From NCBI GenBank assembly GCA_012719125.1, contig JAAYAY010000201.1, forward strand, positions 1 to 62,527: a DNA stretch of 62,527 nucleotides, written 5' to 3'. This DNA comes from Planctomycetaceae bacterium. Its GTDB lineage: Bacteria > Planctomycetota > Planctomycetia > Pirellulales > Thermoguttaceae. Below are positions 17,424 to 25,242 of the stretch, in pieces. The notes under the pieces were generated by a model. It was not told the origin of the DNA. It ran no database searches and saw nothing but the letters and a program-made list of their open reading frames with translations. Each line of letters opens with the position of its first letter. Position 1 is the stretch's first letter. Made by a program: the position numbers and the translations under genes.

Positions 17424-18743
17424 ATGAGTGAGAAGAATTCCATGTCACGGCGTCATTTCGTTGCCGGGGCTTCGGGTCTGGTGTTGGCGAGTGCGGCTAC
17501 AAGAGGCAGGGCCGCTGAGGAGACGTCGAAGCTTGCAGTCGATGGCGGCGAGAAGGCGGTCAAGGCGGTGCCTCCTTCCCAGCCGCGCTGGGGCGAAGTG
17601 GAGCAGAAGCAACTCCAGGAGATGCTGAAGCATAGCTCGCTGTTCTACTGGAAGGGACCGCAGACTGAAATCCTGAAGCAGCGGTTCCAGGAATTCTGTC
17701 CGGTCAAGTACGCGCACAACTGCTCTTCGGGTACGGCGGCGATTCACATTGCGGTGGCGGCGGCCGGAATCGGCTTGGGGGATGAGGTGATCACGTCGCC
17801 GATCACCGACATCGGAACCGTGATCGGCATCATCTACCAGCAGGCGGTGCCGGTCTTCGCCGACCTCGGCGAGGGCACCTACAATCTCGACGTGGCGGAC
17901 GTCGAGCGACGGATCACTCCCAAGACGAAGGCCATCATCGCGGTCCATCTGACGGGCAACCCTTGCGATCTCGACGCCCTCAAGGCCCTGGCCGATCGCC
18001 ACAACCTGATTCTCATCGAGGATTGTGCCCAGGCGTGGGGCGCCAAGTATCGGGGCCGGCCCATCGGTACGGTCGGGCACATTGCCTGCTTCTCGCTGCA
18101 GAACTCCAAGCACATCACCTGCGGCGACGGCGGCATGGTCGGATCGAGCGACGAACGGTTTGGCCCCTTGCTGCAGAAGTACGGAGACAAGGGTGGCAAT
18201 CGTTCCAAGTGGGGCGGCTTCGACGGCTTTGCCACCAACTACCGCATGAGCGAGCCCCAGGCCGCCGTGGCCGCCGCCCAGCTCACCCGGCTGGAGGAGA
18301 TCGTCCAGAAGCGTGCCAAGCTGGGCAACCTGCTCACCGAGAAGATCGCCGATCTGCCGGGGATCATTCCCCACGACGTCCGTCCGGAAGACCGTGCCGT
18401 TTACTGGTTCTACATGTTCCGCATCCGCCCCGAGGCGTTCAAGTGCGGGCGATCCGAGTTCGTCAAGGCCCTCCAGGCCGAAGGCGCCACGGTCCAGGGC
18501 GGTTACATCAAGTACCCGCTCTACCAGGAGCCGGTCTTCCAGAACCACGGATTCTTCGCCGGGCGCTGGCCCGTCAAGGAGATGGGGCTTACCGACATGG
18601 ACTTCACCAAACACAAGTGCCCTGAAGCCGAGGAGATTCTGGTGACGAATATCCGCGTGCCCATCTACGAGCATATGACGGAAGAATACGTCCTGGGCGT
18701 GGCGGAGGCCATTCGCAAAGTGGCACGCCACTATGCCGTGTGA
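17424..18743 (+). CDS. Twin-arginine-exported DegT/DnrJ/EryC1 aminotransferase 1
   Basis: 439 residues. The frame is open from 17250, but ATG 17424 gives a twin-arginine signal (MSRRHFVAGASGLVLASAAT, cleavage near GRA|AE) and has AGGAAGG upstream. The body is a complete fold-type I PLP enzyme: SSGTAAIHIAVAAAGIG, EDCAQAWGAKYRG, and SLQNSKHITCGDGG with Lys229 as the Schiff-base lysine. Family members transaminate keto-sugars, usually as cytoplasmic nucleotide-sugar enzymes, so export is unusual. First of three related genes, 47 nt before the next. Substrates are unknown; a folded, PLP-loaded enzyme would suit the Tat route. Confidence 0.85.
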   Translation: MSEKNSMSRRHFVAGASGLVLASAATRGRAAEETSKLAVDGGEKAVKAVPPSQPRWGEVEQKQLQEMLKHSSLFYWKGPQTEILKQRFQEFCPVKYAHNCSSGTAAIHIAVAAAGIGLGDEVITSPITDIGTVIGIIYQQAVPVFADLGEGTYNLDVADVERRITPKTKAIIAVHLTGNPCDLDALKALADRHNLILIEDCAQAWGAKYRGRPIGTVGHIACFSLQNSKHITCGDGGMVGSSDERFGPLLQKYGDKGGNRSKWGGFDGFATNYRMSEPQAAVAAAQLTRLEEIVQKRAKLGNLLTEKIADLPGIIPHDVRPEDRAVYWFYMFRIRPEAFKCGRSEFVKALQAEGATVQGGYIKYPLYQEPVFQNHGFFAGRWPVKEMGLTDMDFTKHKCPEAEEILVTNIRVPIYEHMTEEYVLGVAEAIRKVARHYAV

Positions 18744-18790
18744 GAAAGCTACCGACCTAAGACAGAAAAAGTCCAGAAGGAGTTGATACC

Positions 18791-20137
18791 GTGAAAGATA
18801 GTGTGACTCGACGAGGATTTGTGCGTGCCGCGGCGGCGGGTTCCGCCTTGCTCGCAGGGCTCCGACTCCGCCGTGCGCCGTCGGCGCTGGCGGCGGATGC
18901 CGACAAGCCGGCCGCGCTGGGCGGCACGCCGGTTCACCAAGGGAGCTGGCCCAAATGGCCCGAGTGGCGCGAGGCCTGGGAACCCAAGATTCTCGAAATC
19001 CTGCGCAGCGGGAACTGGTATCGCGGCAGCGGCGGCGGCAGCATCGCCGAATTCGAAACCGGCTATGCCAAACTCCTTGGAGCCAAACGCTGCCTGGGCA
19101 CCGCCAGCGGCACGACCGCGCTGATCACCGCCCTGCAGGCCATCGGCCTTGATGCGGGCGATGAAGTGATCGTGTCTCCTTACACCTTTATTGCCACGTA
19201 CAACGTGATCCTGCTCCACAAGGCCTTGCCTGTTTTTGCCGACACGGACCCGGAAACCTTGACGATGGATCCGGCCACGATCGAGAGCCGGATTACGGAT
19301 CGAACCCGCCTTATCCTGCCGGTCCACATCTTCGGCATGCCGTGCGATATGGATCCGATCAAGGCGATCGCCAAGAAGCACGGCTTCGGCGTCGTCGAAG
19401 ACGCCTGCCAGGCCTGGCTGGCCGAATACAAGGGTCAGAAGTGCGGCACGCTCGGCGACCTGGGCTGCTTCAGTTTCCAGAACTCCAAGCACATCCCGTC
19501 GGGCGAGGGGGGGGCCGTCACCAGCAACAGCGACGAGCTGATCGATCGGTGCTCCGCCTTCCACAACTGCGGCCGGTCCGTGGGAACATTCAAGGGGAGC
19601 GGCTGCTTCACCCGCGGCAGCAACTTCCGCATGCAGCACTACCAGGCCGCCATGCTCGTGCAGCAGTTCGACAAGCTGGTCAAGGAGACCGAGATCCGCC
19701 GCCAGAACGCCGATCACCTGATCGCCGGACTGAAGGACATCCCGGGGATCGAACCGGCCAGGCTGCCGGAGAACAGCCGGGCGGTGTGGCACCTGTTCCC
19801 GATGCGATACGATGCGACCCAGTTCAACGGGCTGTCGCACGACAAGTTCATGCGTGCCCTTCGTGCGGAGGGAATTCCGTGCAGCTCCGTCTACGGTGAG
19901 CAGTACAACGACGGCCTGCTCGACGAGGCGATTGCCTCGCGCGGTTTCAAGCGGCTGTTCCCCGAGAAGCGGCTGAAAGAGTATCGCGAGGCTTTCAAAG
20001 ACCTGAAGGGCAATCGCCAGGTGTGCGCCACAACCGTGGGGCTGTCTCAGAACCTGCTGCTGGCGAATCGCGGCGATATCGATCATATTATTGAAGCGAT
20101 TCGGAGAATCCACGCCCACAGCGCCAAGTTGGTGTAG
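18791..20137 (+). CDS. Twin-arginine-exported DegT/DnrJ/EryC1 aminotransferase 2
   Basis: 448 residues from GTG 18791, with AAGGAG 8 nt upstream. The signal is TRRGFVRAAAAGSALLAG, with probable cleavage near ALA|AD. The PLP fold is intact: TASGTTALITALQAIGLDAG, VVEDACQAW, and SFQNSKHIPSGEGG with Lys233 as the PLP lysine. It resembles the flanking aminotransferases in length and order of motifs but is clearly diverged, so these look like old paralogues with separate substrates rather than a recent duplication. It sits 47 nt after the first and 31 nt before the third, which supports one transcript. Confidence 0.85.
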   Translation: MKDSVTRRGFVRAAAAGSALLAGLRLRRAPSALAADADKPAALGGTPVHQGSWPKWPEWREAWEPKILEILRSGNWYRGSGGGSIAEFETGYAKLLGAKRCLGTASGTTALITALQAIGLDAGDEVIVSPYTFIATYNVILLHKALPVFADTDPETLTMDPATIESRITDRTRLILPVHIFGMPCDMDPIKAIAKKHGFGVVEDACQAWLAEYKGQKCGTLGDLGCFSFQNSKHIPSGEGGAVTSNSDELIDRCSAFHNCGRSVGTFKGSGCFTRGSNFRMQHYQAAMLVQQFDKLVKETEIRRQNADHLIAGLKDIPGIEPARLPENSRAVWHLFPMRYDATQFNGLSHDKFMRALRAEGIPCSSVYGEQYNDGLLDEAIASRGFKRLFPEKRLKEYREAFKDLKGNRQVCATTVGLSQNLLLANRGDIDHIIEAIRRIHAHSAKLV

Positions 20138-20168
20138 ACAACAGCCTTCAATGAGGAAAGACAGTACC

Positions 20169-21536
20169 ATGAATACGCGAAACACGAGTCGCCGGGATTT
20201 CCTGGCAGCCGTCGGCGCTACCAGCGCCGCCTCCATTCTTGCAGGCTCGGCGGCAGCGCCGACTGCCCGTGCCGCCGAGAGCACGGAGAAGCTTGCGGTC
20301 GACGGAGGGACGCCCGTTCGCAAACAAACGCTGCACCACCAGCCCTACGGGCCCCAGTTCTACGACGACGTCGAGAAGCAAGAACTGATCGAGGTGCTCG
20401 AGTCGAGGGCGCCCTTCCGCTGGAGCGCAAGAGAATCCAAGTCGCTCCAGTTTGAAAAGGCCTACGCGGCCCACATCGGGGTGAAACACGCCATCGGAGT
20501 TACTTCGGGGACGACCGCCCTGTTTACGGCCATGGCAGCGATGGAGATCGGGCCGGGGGACGAAGTGATCCTCCCGGCATGGACCTGGTATGCCGACTAC
20601 GATGCCATTGTCCTGTCGGGCGCCCTGCCGGTATTCGCCGAAATCGACGATTCGTTCAATATCGACGCAAGCGACATCGAGCACAGGATCACGCCCCGCA
20701 CCAAGGCGATCATCGCCGTTCACTTGCAGGGCACCACGTCCGACATGGATCCGATCCTGGAGATCGCGAAAAAGCACAAACTGATTGTGCTCGAGGACTG
20801 CGCCCAATGCCTGGGAGGCAAGTACAAGGGCAAGTACGTCGGCGCGATCGGCGACATCGGCATCAACAGTTTCCAGCTCAGCAAGAGCATCACCGCCGGC
20901 GAAGGCGGCGCCGTGGTCACCAGCGACCCGGAACTCTTCGAGCGGGCCGTTCGTTTCCACGACGTCGGGTCGATCCGGTCGCCGTACAAGGAGGATCTCA
21001 AGGGCGGGTTGCTCGCGGCCTTCGCCTCCTGCAACTTCCGCATGAACGAGTTCACCGGCGCCGTTCTCAAGGGCCAGTTGACCAAGCTCGAAACGATTTG
21101 CGCCGGCCTGCGAAAGAACTATCGCAAGGTCCGCGAAGGAATCGCCGATCTGCCCGGGCTCAAACTACGAAAGACCCCCGACGTCGACGGCGATCTGGGC
21201 GTCGGCGTCTTCCTCGACATGGGCACTCGCGAGCGCCGAGACCAGTTCCTGCGTGCTATGCGGGCGGAAGGAATCAGCGCCGGCGGACCTGCCGGTTCGG
21301 CAATTCTGCCCACCGACGCGCGGATCGAGAACAAGGTGACCATCGATCCGAACTGGCCCTCGTTCAATACGCCCGAGGGAAAGGCGATCCAATACGGCAG
21401 CGCGTGCTGCCCGCGGACGATCGACATCCTCGGACGCCACGGCGGCGTGATCATGGACCCCAACTACAGCGACGACGACGTGAAGGATATCATCGCGGCG
21501 ATTCGCAAAGTCTACACGGCCATGAACAAGGCCTAG
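20169..21536 (+). CDS. Twin-arginine-exported DegT/DnrJ/EryC1 aminotransferase 3
   Basis: 455 residues. ATG 20169 is preferred over the upstream in-frame 20091 because it starts directly at a twin-arginine signal (TSRRDFLAAVGATSAASILA, cleavage near ARA|AE) and follows AGGAAAG. PLP-fold motifs are complete: VTSGTTALFTAMAAMEIG, VLEDCAQCLGG, and SFQLSKSITAGEGG with Lys239. The mature N-terminus (EKLAVDGGTPVR) closely resembles that of the first copy (SKLAVDGGEKAV). It is the last member of the triplet and is followed by 212 nt containing dispersed repeats before the oxidoreductase gene. The substrate is unknown. Confidence 0.85.
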   Translation: MNTRNTSRRDFLAAVGATSAASILAGSAAAPTARAAESTEKLAVDGGTPVRKQTLHHQPYGPQFYDDVEKQELIEVLESRAPFRWSARESKSLQFEKAYAAHIGVKHAIGVTSGTTALFTAMAAMEIGPGDEVILPAWTWYADYDAIVLSGALPVFAEIDDSFNIDASDIEHRITPRTKAIIAVHLQGTTSDMDPILEIAKKHKLIVLEDCAQCLGGKYKGKYVGAIGDIGINSFQLSKSITAGEGGAVVTSDPELFERAVRFHDVGSIRSPYKEDLKGGLLAAFASCNFRMNEFTGAVLKGQLTKLETICAGLRKNYRKVREGIADLPGLKLRKTPDVDGDLGVGVFLDMGTRERRDQFLRAMRAEGISAGGPAGSAILPTDARIENKVTIDPNWPSFNTPEGKAIQYGSACCPRTIDILGRHGGVIMDPNYSDDDVKDIIAAIRKVYTAMNKA

Positions 21537-21546
21537 CCTCTCCAAT

Positions 21547-21568
21547 ACCAACCCGAAGCGCAAGTGAG
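21547..21568. repeat. Dispersed repeat, core AACCCGAAGCGCAAG (copy 2)
   Basis: Matches the copy at 4551-4575 over about 20 nt and starts 10 nt after the aminotransferase stop codon. Confidence 0.7.
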
Positions 21569-21627
21569 AACAGAGGGTATTCCAACTCAGCCACCGCTAG
21601 TGCTGAAATCCAGCCTGTTTCCCACAC

Positions 21628-21682
21628 GAACCCGAAGTGCAACCAAAGACAGTCGTCTGTCTTCGCCTGCGCTTCGGGTTAG
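21628..21682. repeat. Long hairpin made of two inverted AACCCGAAG repeat arms
   Basis: AACCCGAAGTGCA at one end pairs with TGCGCTTCGGGTT at the other (one wobble), and inside is a second perfect stem AAGACAG-TCGT-CTGTCTT. It could fold as an RNA between two genes of the cluster. Confidence 0.65.
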
Positions 21683-21748
21683 TATGAGCCATACCAGTCC
21701 AAGTCCCACCAACTGCGGGGACCTGCCCGATAACCCAAGGAAACTCTC

Positions 21749-23194
21749 ATGCCTGAGAAGAGAAAAACCACTCGACGAAAAATGCTCGCCGAAATGGCAG
21801 GGGCGACGTTGGCGTTGCCCGCGTTTATTTCCTGCGCGTATCCGCCCATGCCTTCGTCGGCCGACGGTGCAGCCCCTTCGCCGGAATCGCAGAAGCTGGC
21901 CCGCAGCCCCAACGAACGGATCGGCATCGGGGTCATCGGCTGCGGGCGGCGCAACGGGCAGTTGATGGCCGGAATCGGCGGGCAGGGCGCCCCGCCCGCC
22001 CACGCCCGGATCGTCGCCCTCGCCGATTTCAATCTGCGACGCACCTTCCGATGGGGCATGGTCCACGGCGTCAGCAGTCGATACCAGTACCAGGATTATC
22101 GCAAGCTGCTGGACCAGAAGGATGTCGACGTCGTCGTCTACGCCACCCCGGAGCACTGGCACTACCTCCCCTGCATCCACGCCTGCCAGGCGGGCAAGGA
22201 TATCTACGGGGAGCAGCCTTTGGGTCATACGATCGCCGAAGGACAGATGATGATCCAAGCCGTTCGCAAGTACAAACGCATTTTCCAGACCGGCGAGCAG
22301 CAGCGATCCCACCCGACGACGCGAAAGGCCGTGGAGTTGATCCGCAACGGACGGATCGGCAAGATCCGGCAAGTCATCGGCTACAACTACCCCAGCGCGT
22401 GGGAGTGCGATTTTCCCGCCCAGCCGATTCCCGAAGAACTCAACTGGGACGCGTGGTGCGGGCCGAACCCGGTGGTGCCGTACCACACCGATCTGTATGT
22501 GTCGCGAGCCCCCTATAATCCGGAGGGGTACTACGCCCCGTTCCCCGCGGAAAAATGCGCAGTGGGACCGGGGTGGATGTCGTTCCGGCCCTACTCCGGC
22601 GGCGAGTTGCCCAACTGGGGCTGCCACGGGCTGAGCATGGTCCACTGGGGCCTCGACATGGACGAGAGCGGCCCGGTCGAAGTGTGGGTGGAACCCGCCG
22701 AGAAGATGGAAACGGTCACCTACCACGAGCCGGAATCGCCCGCCCGCGGCGACGCTCTCTGCTCGAAGACCTTTATCCACTACAAGTATGCCAACGGCGT
22801 GGTGCTGTCGCTGACCAGCCGAGACAAGAAGTTGGGCGGCGGGGGAACGTTCATCGGCGACAAAGGCAAAATCACGATCTTCCGCGAGGGCTACGAGTGC
22901 GACCCGGTCGACCTCGACAAGGATCCGCTGCCGTCGGACGCGGTCCGCGTCTACGAGAGCGACAACCACATGCACAACTTTTTCGACTGCGTCGTGAGTC
23001 GCAAGGACCCGATTATGAAGATCGAAAACGGCCACAGCGTGGCCAACTTGTGCCACCTGGGCAACATCGCCCGCCGGCTGGGACGCCGCCTGAAATGGGA
23101 TCCGGAAAAGGAGGTTTTTCCCGGCGACGAGGAGGCTAACTCGTACCTCGACTTCGAGCGCCGTAAACCCTACGAACTCCCCAGCAAAGTTTAG
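21749..23194 (+). CDS. Twin-arginine Gfo/Idh/MocA family oxidoreductase with EQP in place of EKP
   Basis: 481 residues. The N-terminus has a twin-arginine signal (TTRRKMLAEMAGATLALPA) ending near a cysteine (FISC), so it may be a lipoprotein. The Rossmann motif IGIGVIGCGRRNG (about 58-70) binds NAD(P). The family signature normally reads EKP; here it is GEQPLGHT with Gln156 replacing the catalytic-site lysine, while the following residues are conserved. The C-terminal half is a typical Gfo/Idh/MocA alpha/beta sheet domain. Relatives oxidise sugar hydroxyls or act on inositols. It follows the three exported aminotransferases and could make or use their keto-sugar partners, or be non-catalytic. 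Confidence 0.85.
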   Translation: MPEKRKTTRRKMLAEMAGATLALPAFISCAYPPMPSSADGAAPSPESQKLARSPNERIGIGVIGCGRRNGQLMAGIGGQGAPPAHARIVALADFNLRRTFRWGMVHGVSSRYQYQDYRKLLDQKDVDVVVYATPEHWHYLPCIHACQAGKDIYGEQPLGHTIAEGQMMIQAVRKYKRIFQTGEQQRSHPTTRKAVELIRNGRIGKIRQVIGYNYPSAWECDFPAQPIPEELNWDAWCGPNPVVPYHTDLYVSRAPYNPEGYYAPFPAEKCAVGPGWMSFRPYSGGELPNWGCHGLSMVHWGLDMDESGPVEVWVEPAEKMETVTYHEPESPARGDALCSKTFIHYKYANGVVLSLTSRDKKLGGGGTFIGDKGKITIFREGYECDPVDLDKDPLPSDAVRVYESDNHMHNFFDCVVSRKDPIMKIENGHSVANLCHLGNIARRLGRRLKWDPEKEVFPGDEEANSYLDFERRKPYELPSKV

Positions 23195-23209
23195 AGCGCC
23201 TCCCGCAGG

Positions 23210-23259
23210 TTGGCTCTCCAGAGCCGACCCTGTAGTAGCTTGGCTCTCCAGAGCCGACC
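23210..23259. repeat. Two tandem TTGGCTCTCCAGAGCCGACC units
   Basis: Identical 20-nt units at 23210-23229 and 23240-23259, period 30. Each has a small hairpin GGCTCT-CC-AGAGCC. A dispersed intergenic repeat type. Confidence 0.75.
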
Positions 23260-23295
23260 AATAACCTTCGCCGGACATTGGCAGTCTGTATGCCT

Positions 23296-23317
23296 GCGTT
23301 CCGGCAAACGGGCCACT
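23296..23317 (+). promoter_or_regulatory. Shared upstream motif, copy 1
   Basis: CGTTCCGGCAAACGGGCCAC matches CGTTTCCGGCAAATGGGCAA at 37478-37500, with one gap and two mismatches. Both copies end 41-44 nt before the start codon of an exported-protein gene. Either a 5' leader element or a repeat. Confidence 0.4.
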
Positions 23318-23360
23318 GTCACAATGTAGATACCTGACCGAATACCAGGAACTTCAATCC

Positions 23361-24629
23361 ATGAAATACGCACAACCGAGAAACAAGCCGGTGACGCGGC
23401 AAGTCATTCTGGCCCTTGCGGCGGCCTGCTGCGCGATCGCGACCGCCCATTGCCCGGCCGCGGAGGAAACGCAGAAGCCGTCGATCCAATACGTCCCCGT
23501 CACCGCTCCCGCCGAGGCCCCCAAGGGCATCTGGATGTCTGCCGTGATTGTCGACGAGATGCCGCTGGTCTACACGCGCCAACTCTACGCGATGGACGGT
23601 GAGGGGAAGCTTGTGGGCGAAGGGTCCGCTGAGAAACAGATCGAGCAGGTTCTGACGAATTTAGAGGCCGTGTTGAAGGACTCCGGGTCGGGCCTGGACA
23701 AGCTCATTCGGGTCAACGTCTACGCCCTTTCCCAGGCGATCGTGGCAGATTTCCATGAACAACTGGCCAAGCGTCTGGACGCCTCGGTTCGCCCCGCGAC
23801 CACCTCGATCCTGACGCCGCTGCCTCAGCAGGGCGCGTTGGTGGCCGTCGATGCCGTCGCCGGGGCCGCCGACGCCGGCAAGACGGTGACTCTGAAACGC
23901 TGCAAGACCGTGGCCGGCAACGACAAGTGTGCCGATGCCGCGGTACTTCCGGCCGGAGGCATCGCCTACCTCTCCGGCAATCCGGAGGTCTTCTCGCTCA
24001 CGACGTTGCCGACAACTAAGTCGATGACCAGGTTGATGAAGACGCTCGAACAACTGAAGCTCTCGCCCAAGGACGTGGTGCAGGTCCGAGTGTTCTTGAA
24101 CCCGGTTACCCCCGCCCAGGACGTGCTCGCCGAGATTCAAGCGTTCTTCCCCGATCAACCGACACCGCCCGTGGTCTTCGTGGAATGGCTGGCCTCGATG
24201 CCGGTGGAGATCGAGATGGTCGCCCAACTGCCTCCTTCCGACAAGCCGGCGAAGGGCGTGGAGTACTTCGATCCGCCCGAATTTCGCCCCGATAGTACCT
24301 TCAGCCGGGTGGGCCTGATGCGGGCCAAGCAGCAGATTTTCATTTCCGGCCTGTACTCGAGCAAACCGACTCGAGGCCAGCCGCAGGCCGACGACCTGTT
24401 CGGCCAGTTGAAAGAGATCCTGGCGAAGCACGGCAGCGACATGCGTCACCTGGTCAGGGCCACCTACTTCACGAGCGACGACGACGCCGCCCGCTGGATC
24501 GACAAGACGCGGTTCATCGTATTCGACGAAACGCGTCCGCCGGCGGCCTCGAAGTTGATGGTCCACGGGGTCGGCCTGCCCGGGCGTTCGATGACCGTCG
24601 ACATCATCGCAGTCGAAACAGAGAAATAG
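23361..24629 (+). CDS. Exported protein with three RidA (YjgF/UK114) domains
   Basis: 422 residues with a signal peptide (about 1-33, LALAAACCAIATAHCPAA). Three consecutive RidA folds at about 45-172, 178-292 and 305-420, each ending in a VxxDxxA/VEIExxA-type strand. RidA enzymes hydrolyse enamines and imines leaked by PLP enzymes through a conserved arginine. Domain 1 keeps RPATT at that position, domain 2 has PPVV (Arg absent), and domain 3 has RPPAAS. Single-domain cytoplasmic proteins of about 130 residues are usual; a secreted triple is not. Its position after three exported PLP aminotransferases suggests it protects or edits their products. Confidence 0.8.
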   Translation: MKYAQPRNKPVTRQVILALAAACCAIATAHCPAAEETQKPSIQYVPVTAPAEAPKGIWMSAVIVDEMPLVYTRQLYAMDGEGKLVGEGSAEKQIEQVLTNLEAVLKDSGSGLDKLIRVNVYALSQAIVADFHEQLAKRLDASVRPATTSILTPLPQQGALVAVDAVAGAADAGKTVTLKRCKTVAGNDKCADAAVLPAGGIAYLSGNPEVFSLTTLPTTKSMTRLMKTLEQLKLSPKDVVQVRVFLNPVTPAQDVLAEIQAFFPDQPTPPVVFVEWLASMPVEIEMVAQLPPSDKPAKGVEYFDPPEFRPDSTFSRVGLMRAKQQIFISGLYSSKPTRGQPQADDLFGQLKEILAKHGSDMRHLVRATYFTSDDDAARWIDKTRFIVFDETRPPAASKLMVHGVGLPGRSMTVDIIAVETEK

Positions 24630-24633
24630 CGGG

Positions 24634-24653
24634 CGGGGCGACCACTCGCCCCG
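24634..24653 (+). terminator. GC hairpin after the RidA gene
   Basis: CGGGGCGA-CCAC-TCGCCCCG, a perfect 8-bp stem starting 5 nt after the stop codon. No T-run follows. Confidence 0.4.
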
Positions 24654-24660
24654 TGGCTCG

Positions 24661-24798
24661 CACCTGCCGGGTGCGAAGTGGAAAAGGCGGTGGATGTTTT
24701 TCACACAACATGGGTGCGATGCGCTGGCGCTGCGCGCTCGGCATGCCTTTTGAAGGGAAACACCTCGGTTCCTTTGCAGAAGTGACACCCGGCAGGTG
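24661..24798. repeat. Element bounded by inverted CACCTGCCGGGTG
   Basis: CACCTGCCGGGTG at 24661-24673 is exactly inverted (CACCCGGCAGGTG) at 24786-24798, about 110 nt apart, with no ORF inside. It could be a small non-autonomous element or a paired repeat. Confidence 0.5.
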
Positions 24799-24839
24799 TC
24801 ACCCACCATTCTCTCCGCGAAATCTAAGGAGTACTTCCC

Positions 24840-25115
24840 ATGGCTTCACGATTCGATGGAGCAACGCTCCTGATCCTGGGCTGTGTTGCCCTGGTCGTCG
24901 TCTGCGTCCTCATTGTCGGCTGGCCCTCTGCGGGCAATAGCGCGCGGAACTTGGGAGCGCCGAACAGCACCGCGCCAAACAGCACTGCGCCGTACCCAAC
25001 GGCGCCGGGCAACACGGCTACGGGATGGGCGGTACCCGGCAGTACGGCAGGGGGATGGGCCGTGCCGGGGAGCACCGTGTCCGGCGAGATCGCGACTCAC
25101 GACGCGCCCACATAA
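24840..25115 (+). CDS. Small single-pass membrane protein with low-complexity tail
   Basis: 91 residues; TAAGGAG lies 8 nt before ATG 24840. One transmembrane helix at about 8-28 (TLLILGCVALVVVCVLIVGW) is followed by a short repetitive Asn/Ser/Thr/Ala/Pro-rich tail (NSTAPNSTAP, GWAVPGSTAGGWAVPGST). No domain is recognised. Such tails are exposed and could tether the protein to the cell wall or a partner. The gap of about 125 nt before msrA makes co-transcription possible. The low-complexity tail could also arise by repeat expansion. Confidence 0.55.
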   Translation: MASRFDGATLLILGCVALVVVCVLIVGWPSAGNSARNLGAPNSTAPNSTAPYPTAPGNTATGWAVPGSTAGGWAVPGSTVSGEIATHDAPT

Positions 25116-25242
25116 GGCTGGTGCAGCTTCGAGTTGGCTCTGAAGGATCGCCGGAGAATCTGGGCCGCCGTCTACTCTGTGGGCGTCGGACTGCAATAAT
25201 GGTGACAGTCCCCCAACAGCCGCCACTCTGGAGAAATCCGTC

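Noticed and set aside
25190-25215. Possible extra GGGGACAGTCCC repeat before msrA
   Set aside because: Only GACAGTCCCCC is recognisable; too short to call a copy.
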